Shown: positions 33,705 through 47,741 of the stretch, in pieces | Numbering within the stretch: the stretch's first letter is position 1 | Layout of the letters: each line of letters starts with the position of its first letter | Origin: Dysidea avara | Lineage: Eukaryota; Porifera; Demospongiae; Dictyoceratida; Dysideidae | NCBI RefSeq assembly: GCF_963678975.1 | Contig: NC_089273.1 | Location: forward strand, 30,442,973-30,506,972 | DNA length: 64,000 nt | Reading direction: 5' to 3' | Position numbers and translations under genes: made by a program | The notes under the pieces: model-generated | Databases searched by the model: none | Told to the model about the DNA's origin: nothing | Seen by the model: only the letters and a program-made list of their open reading frames with translations

Positions 33705-34379
33705 TAGGGGTGTACCGATATACCGATACATATTGTACTGGTGGCCAATATGGAAACTTTTTCCAGTGTCGGTTGGTCTCAATATAGCCACCAAAAACTG
33801 ATATGATATACCGAAATAGTTTTTGCCATGGTAGAGCCACATTATACCCTCTGTTATATGGCAAACAAGGAGACGGTCAGTTTCTATATCCTTGAAAAGA
33901 AGCACTACGCTATGAGAAGCCATAGAATACGTGCAAAGTAAACATTCATTGTTACAGTGCTTACCAACCATACAACAAATTATCATAGTGGAGAGCTATA
34001 AAAAGCAACCATGGGATGAATAAACTAGAAACACAGCTTGAAACAACCAGCCATCTTTACAAGCCAGTACAATATGGACTCATCTTGGTGGGGGCATGCA
34101 TAAAAAAAGTTTGTGGATGCCTCACTGTCTGGATTGTTAATTGAGGCCAAACCACCACAGGCAATCAAGCATTGTCAGTGATTGTTAGCATGTTGAACTA
34201 CTTACTAAGTGTATCTTATAGCAAGAAAATAAAACATAAAGTTTCCCAGTTTCCTCCAATCTAAACATATAGCTACACTTTATTATATTGATATATTGGG
34301 TCGGTATCGATGTTCTGACTCAGTATATTGGTATTATAGTATCGGATTGGTTCAAAATTTCCCTATTAGTACACCTCTA
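33705..34379. mobile_element. hAT-type MITE, 675 bp (TAGGGGTGTACCGAT family)
   Basis: Ends TAGGGGTGTACCGATA and TTAGTACACCTCTA. The 8-bp flanks GTAATGAG (33697-33704) and GTGATGAG (34380-34387) match at 7 of 8 positions. GATATACCGATAC-like subterminal words occur at both ends. Confidence 0.75.
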
Positions 34380-34387
34380 GTGATGAG

Positions 34388-35486
34388 TGAAATAATAAGA
34401 GTTGCTCTGTACTGGTTAGCTTAGTAGAGAGTTCATACATAGATACAGCCTAGCCACCAGTCACTGATGCCAGTTTCAAAAAAAAAAGGAATTGACTAAG
34501 TATCTGAATTCAGTGACATTAATGGCACATTGAAGTCAAAATTCTATTGCGTGCAATTAATTTTTTAATGCAACCAGAGGTGTGTATTAAATGCATTAAT
34601 AGACTTCTGTATTTTACAGCATACTATATTGGTTTCTTCATTGCTGCTTACTGGCTTGTAATCAGCATCAGCAGGGCTTGGACAGTTAACTAGAGAATGC
34701 AGAATACAATGAAGTATCACCAAACTAGCTACATACATGCATATATAGCTAGTCACCGGCCTTAAAAGGTGACTGCATTAATGGTGGCATGAAGGTAACT
34801 TAGTACCTAAAAAGAACACAAACATATGGTAATCATAAATTGTATGCTGAAAGGCAGCCAGTTTCACAGTATTGTGTCAGCTTCTTGCACACAATATCCT
34901 TGAGTCTTATAATAGTCCCAAAGAGAAGTCCATTTTATTATCATTAAAGGAAACTTCAACCTATACAACTTCAACAGAAATTGTTTCGAAACAAGTGCTT
35001 GCTCTAATGTGTACATGATACAGTGTTTTCATTATATATCTGTAGTTCTATCGTTGGGATGTGCTCCACATTTTTTCCAGACAACTGGCATGGGTCACAC
35101 CATTGTATTGTTAGTTGCATGTTGGTTTGCTTGTATGTTATGTCTTCCTAACGTTTATGTTGTCACATTTGCTTGGTATGTATGTCATCGCCAGTGCTTG
35201 TTTGTATACCAACGTATGTCACTACCACTGCTTGTTTCGTAGTTACTGTTGCTCAGTTTGCACGTCGTCGTCATCATCTTCTGTATGTTGTCATCATCTT
35301 CTGTATGTTGCAAGCATAGCTTATCTTGCATATTACTAGATGTTTCCACCATCAACATTTCTGCACATTGCATGGGCAATAAAAAAATAAAATAAAATAA
35401 CTTTGATGCTTGGGAGGGGGGGGGGGGGGGGGGTAGATCACAACATATTATTATTATATATATATATCATGACCTACCTATGGCAT
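34388..35486. other. No gene recognised; poly(G) run and short subrepeats
   Basis: Contains an 18-bp G run near 35416-35433, a repeated GTCATCATCTTCTGTATGTT near 35270-35310, and TTTGATGCTTGGG (35402) that is the complement of CCCAAGCATCAA at 35558. Confidence 0.5.
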
Positions 35487-35740
35487 CTATTGTAAAGAGT
35501 TTAGGACAGAGACGCTTCTCTGCTCTAAACTCTTTCATTACCCAAGCATCAATTTAAAGTACTTCCTACTTTGGCCCGACTGGAATTACATAACCTTGCC
35601 TAGGCCATATACTATGGCAGATGAGGCCCCCTAGCACTTACCAAACCCCTTCCTCAATCAATGGATTGCTGGAGGTGAAGAATGACGATCCGAGGAACAG
35701 ACCACATAAGTAGGTGAGTGGTAGCGTATTTAAACATTAA
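35487..35740 (+). repeat. LTR-like direct repeat, left copy
   Basis: 254 bp starting CTATTGTAAAGAGTTTAG with a hairpin (AAAGAGTTTAG mirrored by CTAAACTCTTT) at its left side. It recurs at 36972-37219 in the same orientation. It has no clean TG..CA ends and no target duplication, so a solo or decayed LTR pair is only one explanation. Confidence 0.7.
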
Positions 35741-35741
35741 A

Positions 35742-35900
35742 TAAAGTTTAAGTTATTAAACACAGTTAATGTTGTGAAGCGTAGGCTGTGCAAGTACCCA
35801 AAATATTAGCACACAACAGTGGGCTCTAATAAGAACAACGCATGCGTAACATTGTGAGCAGAACACATCGGCAGTAATTCATACCTGTTGTAAGAAATCT
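35742..35900 (+). repeat. Direct duplication, partner at 33018-33176
   Basis: Begins right after the left LTR-like repeat. See the partner entry. Confidence 0.8.
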
Positions 35901-36299
35901 TCCCACCCTTTCCCTACCCACTGAACAGTTTACAAACTTCACTATATGCAGGTGCTCTGCGTTAATTGGCATAGTATGCCAATAACAATTCTAGTTAGTA
36001 TTCCACTGTCAATAGTGGTACTTATGTACATCTGTAGTGTAAGCAGTGGAGCAGGCAGACACGTAATGTTGTTGTTGTACTTTGTGCTTTACTGCACCTG
36101 CATTCAATTACTCAGAAACATTTATATGAAATACTATTTGCCATTATATGCATTTTGTTATGAGTTCTTCAGCTGTAGGTCTGACTGGATTCCTTCACTG
36201 TGCCAGCCACTACCACAAGTAGAGATTGATATTGAGGGATGCTTGCAGTTTAGATTTTTGTCAGGAGAGATGCTCCTTCATCCTGCCTGCTGTCACAGA

Positions 36300-36620
36300 C
36301 AGGCCCTCCAGTTCAGATTGTCATCAGGAAATCGGGTTGCTATCAGATGCTCGCCTCTCCCATCCAGATCAGTATCAGGAGACGTTCCCACATCCAAATT
36401 GTTAACTAGAGACACTCTCCCAACCAGATCACTAACTGAAGACACTCTCCCATCCAGATTGGTATTAGGAGATGCTCTCCCATTCAAATTGCTAACTAGA
36501 GATGCTCTCCCAACCAGGTTGCTAGCTGGAGATGCTCTGCCGACCAGATTGATAGCTGGAGACACTCAGATCACTATTAGGAGACACTCAGATCACTATT
36601 AGGAGACACTCTCCCATCTA
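36300..36620 (+). repeat. 30-bp minisatellite, about 10 diverged units
   Basis: Units resemble GGAGATGCTCTCCCAACCAG plus TTGCTAGCTG; CTCTCCC recurs about every 30 bp. It creates long open frames on both strands (35946-36602 plus, 36293-36565 minus), which I do not accept as genes. Confidence 0.8.
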
Positions 36621-36971
36621 CCAGAAGACACTCTCTGTCATGAGCACTATCAAACATGACCCAGCTACAGAGTACCAACCAGCTAACCACCATAGTGCTA
36701 CCATCACATAGCTCAAGTGTTGATGCTATTTTACACAGTGCCACTCTCAACAGTGGATATTGACAACTCTGAGAACAATGGTCACACCCTGACCATTGTG
36801 TTACCTGTGCACAGGTGTTGATGCTGTCACAATCTGGCTAAAGCTAAAAGCCACGTGACACAAATTAGTGGTGACCTGCAGGTCAATACATCACCTACTG
36901 CTGCTATAAGAAGTTCGTCAGGGGGCTTCACTTAGGATATCTGCCTTATCCACTAGGTTCTCCATTTGCCT

Positions 36972-37219
36972 CTATTGTAAAGAGTTTAGTACAGAGATGC
37001 TTCTCTGCTCTAACTCTTTCATTACCCAAGCATCAATAAACCAAAAGTACTTCCTACCCAGTGGAATTACATAACCTTGTCTAAGCCATATACCATGGCA
37101 GATGAGGCCCCCTAGCACTTACCAAACCCCTCCTCAATCAATGATTGCTGGAGGTGAAGAATGAAGATCCGAGGAACAGACCACATAATTAGGTGAGTTG
37201 AAGCGTAACTAAACATTAA
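36972..37219 (+). repeat. LTR-like direct repeat, right copy
   Basis: 248 bp, partner of 35487-35740; ends AAACATTAA in both. Confidence 0.7.
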
Positions 37220-37499
37220 GGGGGTTTGCTGTTAGATAAGTGATGCAGGAAAGCCAAGAGGTAGTGACCGAAAAAGTCAATTAATTTTCAGATTTACTTT
37301 AATGTGTTTATTTTATAAAGATTTCTTCATGATGTTTCTACTGGAATTTTAGAATATCATTCATGCTTGTTTTACACAACTTTAGAATTGTATTGTACGT
37401 AACACCATAGCTGTTGCTATCATTAAAGTTGAGAGCTACAACAGCTACACACCATACTGATTATCCACTAATATGCATAATAATTTTACTCTACAGCCA

Positions 37500-37612
37500 T
37501 GACAACAAATCACTAAAACCAACAAGCTGTGAATGCTTCAAAAATGCTAGGGTGAATATTCGTAAAATCAAAGGCAGTAACTAAGAAATGGCTGAAATGA
37601 TGCTAATGTCAG
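37500..37612. repeat. Half of a foldback hairpin, diverged
   Basis: Resembles one arm of type I: AACAAGCTGTGAATGCTTC, GGTGAATATTCGTAAAATC, AACTAAGAAATGGCTGAAAT. It abuts the 3' side of the ZU5 exon, so an element landed within about 20 bp of the splice donor. Confidence 0.6.
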
Positions 37613-37624
37613 ATTTGGAAATAC

Positions 37625-38256
37625 GTATATCTTGTCTGCTTCAGTATAAAAAACATACAATTTCATGTTTTCTCTTACCATTCTACAGGTTGGAAGAGAT
37701 GGTATTATGCACACATCACATTTCCAATGATCCACCATTGGTTTCTTGTGCTTCATAGCGATAATTTTATATAGATTTTCTGGAATATTATCAGCACAAG
37801 TTGTACTAAAAACCGTACAGTAATAGCAGAAATGATTAATTTCTATAAGTCCAAATTTTTCACCAATTTTAAACTCTCCACCTTCTATAACCTTCATCAG
37901 TCCTTCAGATGGTGATGTATGAGCTATTTTAGCAAAGTGTAAATTATTAACATGATGCTTGGTTTTAACACACATAGAATGTGGCAAACATAGTGTAATT
38001 GATTTTTTCAGTTCCACATTCATACACAGCCAAATTATTGCTGACACTGGAATTATGTCAGGTGTGAATTTTACTGGTGCAAACAAAGTAGCAGCAAATT
38101 TTAGCTCTGCTTGTCTTCCTTCAGGGATAGCACCAGCTGGAACAGTAACAGTTACTCCATGATTAAAAGAATAGAAGATCCCTCCGGTACTATCAAATAT
38201 GTGAGTTTCAATGTCACCAATCCAAAAATTATTGTCAGGTGGCAAATGACTAGAGC
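37625..38256 (-). CDS. Third visible exon of the large gene: ZU5 domain
   Basis: Acceptor TTATTGTGCAG (ending 38257) and donor ATATAC|GTATTT. The first two bases complete a Gly codon from 53712, and the exon ends in phase 0. It encodes 210 residues. The ZU5 core is clear: FDSTGGIFYSFNHG, VTVTVPAGAIPEGRQAELKF (the typical strand followed by P-GAI-P), LFAP, PDIIPVSAIIWLCMN and ITLCLPHSMCVKT. A second region (CDVCIIPSLPTCRMVRENMK, LYVFYTEAD) probably begins the next module. ZU5 domains act in adaptor proteins such as UNC5, PIDD and ankyrin, where they pack on UPA and control an adjoining death domain. No HFS/HYS autoprocessing motif like that of PIDD was noticed. Confidence 0.9.
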
Positions 38257-38299
38257 CTGCACAATAAGTAACATCACAACACCAATATGTGTAATTAAC

Positions 38300-39080
38300 A
38301 TTGAATACTGTATACAGTAATATTAGCTACTTACGTATATTCTCAGGAGCTCATATGCACCACAAGTTGCAAAGGAGCGTAACACTCAAGAAATGAAACA
38401 TGTCCTTATAAAGATAGCAGTAATTTCCTAGGCTGTGCTTGGTTATGTTAACAGGTGCTAGCAACTAATATGCAGCCATAGAGTGTCAGTAATACTGGTA
38501 GGGTAGCTAGTTAAAAGAATGATTTCAACATAGATCTGTTTCTAGTCCTCTACAGCACAGAGAGCTTACAAAATTTTTATTGTTAAGAGTTGTTCAGGCT
38601 CTTTTAGTTTACAAATAGTGGGTAGTGCTAAAAGCAGGAACGAAATGGAATGGAACGGAACCAATTGGGGCGCACACCTAGTAGAAAATTTCTTTTGCAT
38701 TGTTTTCAACTGCCACACAGTGACTAGAATTGCACTAGAGTTAGTTTTCTTCTACTTATAGGCATGCTAGAAATCACGCTTTCGAAGTTTCTATTTAACA
38801 CCCGCCACATGGCATATTGTGTTCTTACCAATCCAGCAAATTCTGTTTAATCCTGATGTAGAATTACTTTTTTTAATCATTTTAAAAGGTAAACTACTGT
38901 AGTATTTTCATGGTATAGTTGTGTCCAAGCCTTAAATAACAGTGAGAATGGTTTTCTGAGGTCTGCCTAGATTGACAATGATTTACGATAGTTAGCTAAT
39001 TACAGAGTATGTTAGTTAGTGGCTGTGAATTATACATTTACAATGCTTACAAAATAATATTGTACAACTTAAAGGAAATG
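38300..39080. other. No feature recognised
   Basis: Intron of the large gene upstream of the ZU5 exon; AT-rich and without clear repeats by eye. Confidence 0.5.
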
Positions 39081-39085
39081 TTTGA

Positions 39086-40515
<1,430 letters not shown>

Positions 40516-40708
40516 GATGGATTTGTGAAGCTGGTTTTTGGGTGAATTTTTTTGGCTAGGAAAACCCAACTCTTCATTATCCCTAATATACAGTACTATT
40601 GTACTGTTTGATATAGCATCTTATTCTTTAACAGAATAACACTTTGTAGTGAAATACTCTTACAGAACAATCACTAATTAAAATATTCAAAGGTTATTGT
40701 AAGAAATG

Positions 40709-41123
40709 TCATTAAATTTATTTTATCTACCCTGTAGTAGCATAATGGGAATACTGAAGAGCATAAAGGCAGAAATATTCTGAAAGTATTTTAGACAAAA
40801 TGCTGAGCATACTTCTGTCTGAAAACCAGCCTCACAGCATCTTTGTTAGGCATGCTCTTACTTTTTGGTGTGATCTAAAATGCTTCCACTATGAATCATA
40901 CATATATATATATATATATATGTATGATTCATAGTGGAAGCATTTTAGATCACACCAAAAGTAATTTTTGGCTTGAGCATGCCTAACAAAGATGCTGTGA
41001 GGCTGGTTTTCAGACAGAAGTATGCTCAGCATTTTGTCTAAAATACTTTCAGAATATTTCTGCCTTTATGCTCTTCAGTATTCCCATTATGCTACTACAG
41101 GGTAGATAAAATAAATTTAATGA
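40709..41123. repeat. Inverted duplication with an AT microsatellite at its centre
   Basis: Arms of about 195-205 bp starting TCATTAAATTTATTTTATC are nearly perfect complements. The centre at about 40902-40920 is a TATATA run. It sits between copies 2 and 3 of the tetranucleotide-tract family. Confidence 0.9.
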
Positions 41124-41144
41124 ACCAAGAATATATTTATATAT

Positions 41145-42200
41145 TCAATATAATAATATTATTTCCGCTGACAGATTGGTTGATTGATGTAAAAAAGCTA
41201 AGGCTATGGCCTAATTTTTTTTTGCTGTTAGATATCTCTTCAGGGACTTTTTGGAATACCACAGTTCATAGAATGTGTGCATTTTGGACTTATCTTCGTC
41301 CTCATCTTAATTTTTTTGCTGACAGTGCAAGGTGTAGATTGTTGGTAGCTAGTACATAATGACTTCCCTTTGCTTCCCGTTATGTTTATAATAGAGTATC
41401 ACTCATATTTTATTGCAGAGTTGCTTGCTTCTCAATGCTTATAGTGTTCTCCATTTGTGACCTAATTTTAGAAAACCATCGAATTGGATATTGCACATTT
41501 ATCAAAATTTGCTTTATTGGTTCTTTGTTGTCTACAGAGACAGAGAAATGGATTGGCTAAGTTTCAGCTTCATAAGATAAGCAGTGTGGGAAATACAGTT
41601 GTAGACACCTGGTCGACCAAATAAATCAATATGTACAGAAGACAATGAGAAAATAATCTACAGGCACTTACATAAACCATCATAATTTACTGATACAATG
41701 GCATATGGAGTTGAATCTTTGCTCATTAAGGTGAATTCATTGAAGAAAAATTGTTGTAAATTCTTTCGTCACTGCAACGTAAACAAAAGTCCTTAACTCA
41801 GAAACCCAACTGTGTATGAAGATGAACCAAGGATTTTTAAACTCCTTATGAATAGGGGAACACAAGGATGCCCAGGATTTATCTACTGGAGTGTCAATTC
41901 ACTGACCAGAAAGGCAATAAAAAGTTACATGTTTTTTTTCTGAACCTTGCATTTTTTACCCATTGTTTTTAAATGCGGTTTATTACAAAAGTACTATTAT
42001 ACGTAGATCAACAGTTTTTCTAAAATTAGATCACATTTGTAACATGTGTAACAGGTTGAAAACGAAGCATACGTATATGGCCACGTCACTTCAGTAATTG
42101 ATATTTGGGACTAGCAGATGTGTAGGTGTTAAATTAATTTAAAACATGTCTGAAACATCTTAATACAGTATGTACAGGTTTGCCAATCATAATAAACTGA
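41145..42200 (+). mobile_element. Element of the tetranucleotide-tract family, copy 3, diverged
   Basis: Keeps the order GCTAAGGCTATGGCC, CTTTTTGGAATACCACAG, TTGCTGACAGTGCAAGG, GTGTAACAGGTTGAAAAC and AATACAGTATGTACAGG, all with counterparts in copies 1 and 2. No tetranucleotide tract was seen. Confidence 0.55.
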
Positions 42201-42240
42201 GTAATTCCAACCTTGGCTTTTTACCTTGCAGAGACATCAA

Positions 42241-43300
42241 AAAGACTTGCACAGTATGAATGTGTCATCTCAAATACACATACAGTATATTTAGACTTAA
42301 AGGAGATAAAAAGCTAGGAAGTACATAGCATCCTCATTAACATATGAATCAAGTTTCTACAAGCACACAACCCCTACAATATCCACTAAAACAAGTAATA
42401 CTGCTATGGGCAAATTGAACATGCATATAAAGAACCTTGTGTGGGATGATCAAAGCAAAAACAGTTCTGTAAAGCCATACATAACTCAAATGTGTTATAT
42501 TTCACTTTGATGGACCTACCATTCTGTACCAGGTAGTTATAGAGCTGCCAGGCCTCTTTTAGGCGAATAGCTTGCTTTGAGAGATTTGTCAGTCAGGTAG
42601 GCTTGAGTCTGTTATGCTCCAAAACTTTACCTATTATGCTATTGGCATTATCCCAATTTTCTTCCTATTAGCCTGGTTTTTTATGCGTTTTAGAAATTCA
42701 CTATGCTCTTTTATTTTGTGTTGTTTCATTGCAATTTTAGGTATAATTAATGCAAACCTTATTAGAGTATTTCAAATGTGTGTCTGTGACAAAAAATTGT
42801 GTATAACATTATAACTCTCTAGTTGCATAGCCATAATAGATTTTCAATGTGTTTCAATAGTATATGCAGTTTGCTCTATAGACATGAAAAGATTGATCAG
42901 TGAAGCTCAGGGGGTCACAGAGAATAGTTGGGTGTAAAGCTATTGATTTATTTTACAATTTCTATCAGAAAATTGTCCATGCACATATAGGTTAAGATTA
43001 GGGTTAGAGTATGCTCTTCATTTTTATTTACATAAATCACAGTTTTGCTTTGAATTTTAAGTTACATAAATGGTTTCATACAATACACAAACAATACACA
43101 TTATAACAATGGACATTATAATGTGTGCCACAAAATTTATTACTTGTTTCACTTTCATCAGATGATTGGCTATCACTTGATGTAGTATCTAAAGCATTTG
43201 TGAGAAAAACACTAATATATTTGCATTTTTGATATACATATGTATCAGTAATGCACTAAATTATTCATGTACATGTACATGTGGGAGTGAAAGGTAACTT
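42241..43300. other. No gene recognised
   Basis: AT-rich intron sequence. The open frame at 42614-42814 is hydrophobic but has no splice or homology support. Confidence 0.5.
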
Positions 43301-46300
43301 CTTGGTATCAAGACACAAGGTAGTGTGATGTGCGGCCCAAGAAGCTGGCGTGCCACACCTTGAGTATATTAACAGGAAGAAAGTAAACACGATTTTCACA
43401 CCTTTGTAACTCCGTGATTCCTTATCCGATTGAAACCAAAGATGCTACAAACGTGCCGGCTAGGTAGAGGAGTCCACATTCCAAATTTGAAGAAAATCGC
43501 TCCAGTTATTTCCGAGATATGAGCGGCCAAAGTTTGGGTTTTTTTCTTCGTTTTTTTTTCTTTTTCTACCTTTTCTTTTCGCACATTTGCAAAATCTGCA
43601 ATAAAACACAAATTCATACTCCAATCGGACTGACATTTGACATACTTAAAGGGTTCATTAAGGCGAATCTCAGTACCAAGTTTGGTAGGAATCCGATGAA
43701 CATTTACAGAGTTATGTCTGATTATTTGCGTAAAATAAGGACGAAAGTCTGTCACGCAACGCTTGAAGGAATGAGCTGAAAATTGCTATGTAGTAGTGTT
43801 GTTTTAGTAAGGACTTTTAGTTTTAGTTATAGTCATAGTCAGTTTCGTCAAAAAAATTAGTTTTAGTTTTAGTTATCAAGACACACGGTAGTGTGTTGTA
43901 CGGCCCAAGAAGCCAGCGCGCAACACCCGTAAGTATATTGACAGGAAGAACGAAAACGTCATTTTCACACCTTTGTATCTCAGTGATCACTTATCCGATT
44001 GGAACCAAATTTGCTACACAGTTGCCCGCCAGCCAGGGGAGTCTACATTCCAAATTTGAAGGAAATCGCTCCAGCCATTTCCGAGATACGAGCTGCCAAA
44101 GTTTCGTTTTGTTTCTTGGTTTTTCTTTCTTCATCTTTTCGCACACTTGCAAAAATTGCTATAACAAGCAAACGCGTACTCTGATCGCCATGAAATTTGA
44201 CACACAGAAAGGGAGTCCAAAGACGAATCCTAGTATCAAATTTGGTACAAATCCGATGAATGGTTCAGGAGTTATGACCGATTATTCGCGTAAAACAAGA
44301 TCGATTTGTTGTCACGCCTATAGGGTAAACCGCTTCATGGAATGAGTTGAAAATTGCTATGTAGATGGAGTAACCATCGTAGGAGTGCTTTAGGTGGTTT
44401 GAAAGGAATCGAGATAAAGACCATGGAGATATGACACAAAACCCAACCTGTGTCACAATTACGCGATCGATTTTTATGAATAAAAAAAGTATTAGTTTTC
44501 ACGCCTACTAGGCAAACCACTTAGAGCAATGAGCTGAAAATCGGCGTATAGCTGGAATAATCTTCATAGAAAGTCCTTGCAGTAGTACAGAAGAATCGGA
44601 TTACAAACCACTGAGTTATGATTCTAAAGCCAACTCCGTGTAGCAAATGCGAGATCGAGATACTCTAATAGAACAGTCACACTAATAGAGCATTCGGCTA
44701 ATTTATTTACTCCATTATAGAATTTTATTACATCACAAGTTATTCTGTAGGGAGTTCAGCTGCAAACAGTTAATCTTATAGACAGTTCAGCAAGAAGCAA
44801 GTCACCATGTGGAGAGTTAAGCAAATATATCACTATAGAGATTCAGAACATTACAAGTCACACTGAAGAAAGTTCAGCTATAAACAAGTCATGCACCCTG
44901 TAGAGAATTCAGCTACAATTAAGTCACTCTCTAGAGAATTCAGCTACACAGAATTCAGCTACACACAAGTCACTGTGGAGAGAGTTCAGCTACAAACAAA
45001 TTACCCTGTAGAGAGATCAGCTACAAATAAAACACTTTGCAGAGTGTTCAGCTACAACAAATCAACCTTTAGAGCGATAAGCAATGAACAAATCAACACA
45101 AATCTACCTGTAGAGAGATAAGCTAGAAAAAAATCACCCTGTAGAGAGTTCAGCTAAAACAAATCAATCTGCAGAGAGATCAGCTACAAACAAATCACCT
45201 TATAGATAGTTCAGCTACAAACAAATTACCTTGTAGAGAGATCGGCTACAAACAAATCACCCTGCAGAGAGATCAGCTACACACAAATCAACTTGTATAG
45301 AGATCAGCTACAAACAAATCACCCTGTAGAGAGATCAGCTACAAACTAGACACAATGTAAGGAGTTCAGCTACAAGCAAATCACCCTGTAGAGAGTTCAT
45401 CTACAAACAAATCACCCTGAAGAGAGGTCAGCTACAAACAAAACACTTTGCAGAGAGTTCAGCTACAAACAAATCAACTTTTAGAGTGATCAGCAACAAA
45501 CAAATCAACTTGTAGAGAGATCAGCTACAAACAAATCAACCTGCAGAGAGATCAGCTACAAAAAAATCAGCTTGTAGAGAGACCAGTTACACACAAATCA
45601 ACCTGTAGAGAGATAGGCTAGAAACAAATCACCCTGCAGAGAGTTCAGCTACAAGCAAAACACCCTGTAGAGAGTTCAGCAACAAAGAAACCACCATGTA
45701 GAGAGTTCAGCTGCAAACAAATCACCTTATAGAGAGTTCAACTACAAACAAATTACCCTGTAGAGAGATCGGCTACAAACAAATCAACCTGTAGAGAGAT
45801 CAGCTAGAAACTAGACACAATGTAAGGAGTTCAGCTACAAGTAAATCAGCCTGCAGAGAGATCAGCTACAAACAAATCACCTTATAGACATTTCAACTAC
45901 AAACAAATTACCCTGTAGAGAGATCGGCTACAAACAAATCAACCTGTAGAGAGATCAGCTAGAAACTAGACACAATGTAAGCAGTTCAGCTACAAGCAAA
46001 TCACCCTTTAGTGAGTTCAGCTACAAACAAATCAACCTGCAGTGAGATCACCTACAAAAAAGCACCTTGTACAGAGTTCAGCTACAAACAAATTACCCTG
46101 TAGAGAGATCAGCTACAAACAAATCAACCTGTAGAAAGATCAGCTACACACAAATCAACTTGTAGAGAGATCAGCTACAAACAAATCACCCTGTAGAGAG
46201 ATCAGCTAGAAACTAGACACAATGCAAGGAGTTCAGCTACAAGCAAATCACCCTTTAGTGAGTTCAGCTACAAACAAATCAACCTGCAGTGAGATCACCC

Positions 46301-46922
46301 ACAAAAACGCACCTTGTACAGAGTTCAGTTACAAACAAATTACCCTGTAGAGAGATCAGGTAGAAGAATTCACCTTGTAGAGAGTTCAGCAACAAAGAAA
46401 CCACTATGTAGAGAGTTCAGCTGCAAACAAATCAACCAGTAGAAAGATCAGCTAGAAGAAGTCACCTTGTAAAGAGTTCAGCTACAAAGAAACCACCATG
46501 TAGAGTGTTTAGCTGCATAAAATCACCTGTGGAGAGTTCAGCTAGAAACAAATCACCCTGTAGAGAGATCAGCTAGAAGAGGTCACCTTGTAGAGAGTTC
46601 AGCTACAAAGAAACCACCACATAAAGAGTTCAGCTGCAATAAATCACTTGTAGAGAGTTCAGCTACAAATAAATCCCCCTGTAGAGGGATCAGCTAGAAG
46701 AAGTCACCTTGTAGAGAGTTCAGCTACAAAGAAACCATCATGTAGAGAGTTCAGCTGCAAACAAATCACTCTGTAGAGAGTTCAGCTACAATGAAACCGC
46801 CATGTAGAGAGTTCAGCCTCAAACAAACCACCTTGTAGAGAATTCAACTACAACAAATCACCCTGTAGAGAAGAAGTTACCTTGTAGAGAGTTCAGCTAC
46901 AAAGAAACCATCATGTAGAGAG

Positions 46923-47741
46923 CAGTGTTGGGAGTAACGCGTTACTTATGTAACGTGTTACGTAATATTATTACTTTTGTGGTACCTAAGTAATATAACG
47001 AAATACGCTATAAAAACAAGTAATATAACTCAAGTTACTTACTTACAAATGTAACGCGTTACCTAAGTAATATAGTTACTGTAACGAGCCTAATATTACA
47101 TAATATTATTACTACAAGCAAGAGTACATAATAATAGAGTAAGGAGGAGAGTGTCTAACTTCAGTGGATTCACCAAACTCACTGTGCTCAGACCTTGCGC
47201 AATCAACTATAGCCACCAAAGGTGACAAATGGCTTGCTCTATGAAGGATGTTGTAGCACTTCTACTGCTTCAATTAGGAAACATCAAAAGTCTTCTGTTA
47301 ACTTAAAGGTATTGATTTATTACTAGAAGTTTTATGGATTCAAGTAGGAGGGTTTGAGCGCAGTGTGTTTGTATGGATTATATTGAGAGTTAGACACTCT
47401 CCTCCCTCTTCTATTATTATGTACTCTTGCTACAAGTAACAAAGTTACTAATCACGTTAGTTATCCTCTGAGTAATGCCTAGCCACAGCGAAGTAACGAA
47501 GCCTACTGAATGAAGCTTATTCACCAGCTTCTTACTTATAACCAAGATTTGCACATTGTCCAACAACGCAATCATGTCACGTGATAAGGTGGTAGTTTCT
47601 CACGTGACAGCTTAAGGCTGCGGGAATAAAGTAATATAATATGTAATATTATTACAGTTACTTTATTTTATGGGTAATATGTAACTGTAACTAAATAGTT
47701 CAGTTGAAAGTTACTTTTAAAAAGTAATTTGCCCAACACTG
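46923..47741. mobile_element. hAT-type MITE (CAGTGTTGGG family), copy 2, with a nested insertion
   Basis: Ends CAGTGTTGGGAGTAACGCG and TTTGCCCAACACTG. Exact 8-bp duplication GTAGAGAG (46915-46922 and 47742-47749), which is also the minisatellite word it landed in. Without the nested 313-bp element it is about 500 bp, like its sisters. Confidence 0.9.
47118..47430. mobile_element. 313-bp TIR element nested in the hAT MITE
   Basis: Ends GCAAGAGTACATAATAATAG and CTATTATTATGTACTCTTGC, with GGAGGAGAGTGTCTAAC mirrored inside. Flanked by TACAA (47113-47117 and 47431-47435), consistent with a 5-bp duplication. Family unknown. Confidence 0.75.

Noticed and set aside
35946..36602. 218-residue plus-strand open frame, and its 90-residue antisense partner
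   Set aside because: The C-terminal half is a 30-bp minisatellite and the N-terminal half has no recognisable domain; length comes from the repeat.
35487..37219. Intact LTR retrotransposon
   Set aside because: No gag or pol frame, no TG..CA ends and no target duplication around the direct repeats.
42614..42814. 66-residue hydrophobic frame resembling membrane segments
   Set aside because: AT-rich DNA readily gives Phe/Leu/Ile frames; no acceptor, donor or conserved motif around it.
44891..45121. Frame of 76 residues rich in YPVER-like words
   Set aside because: Translation of the 31-bp minisatellite.
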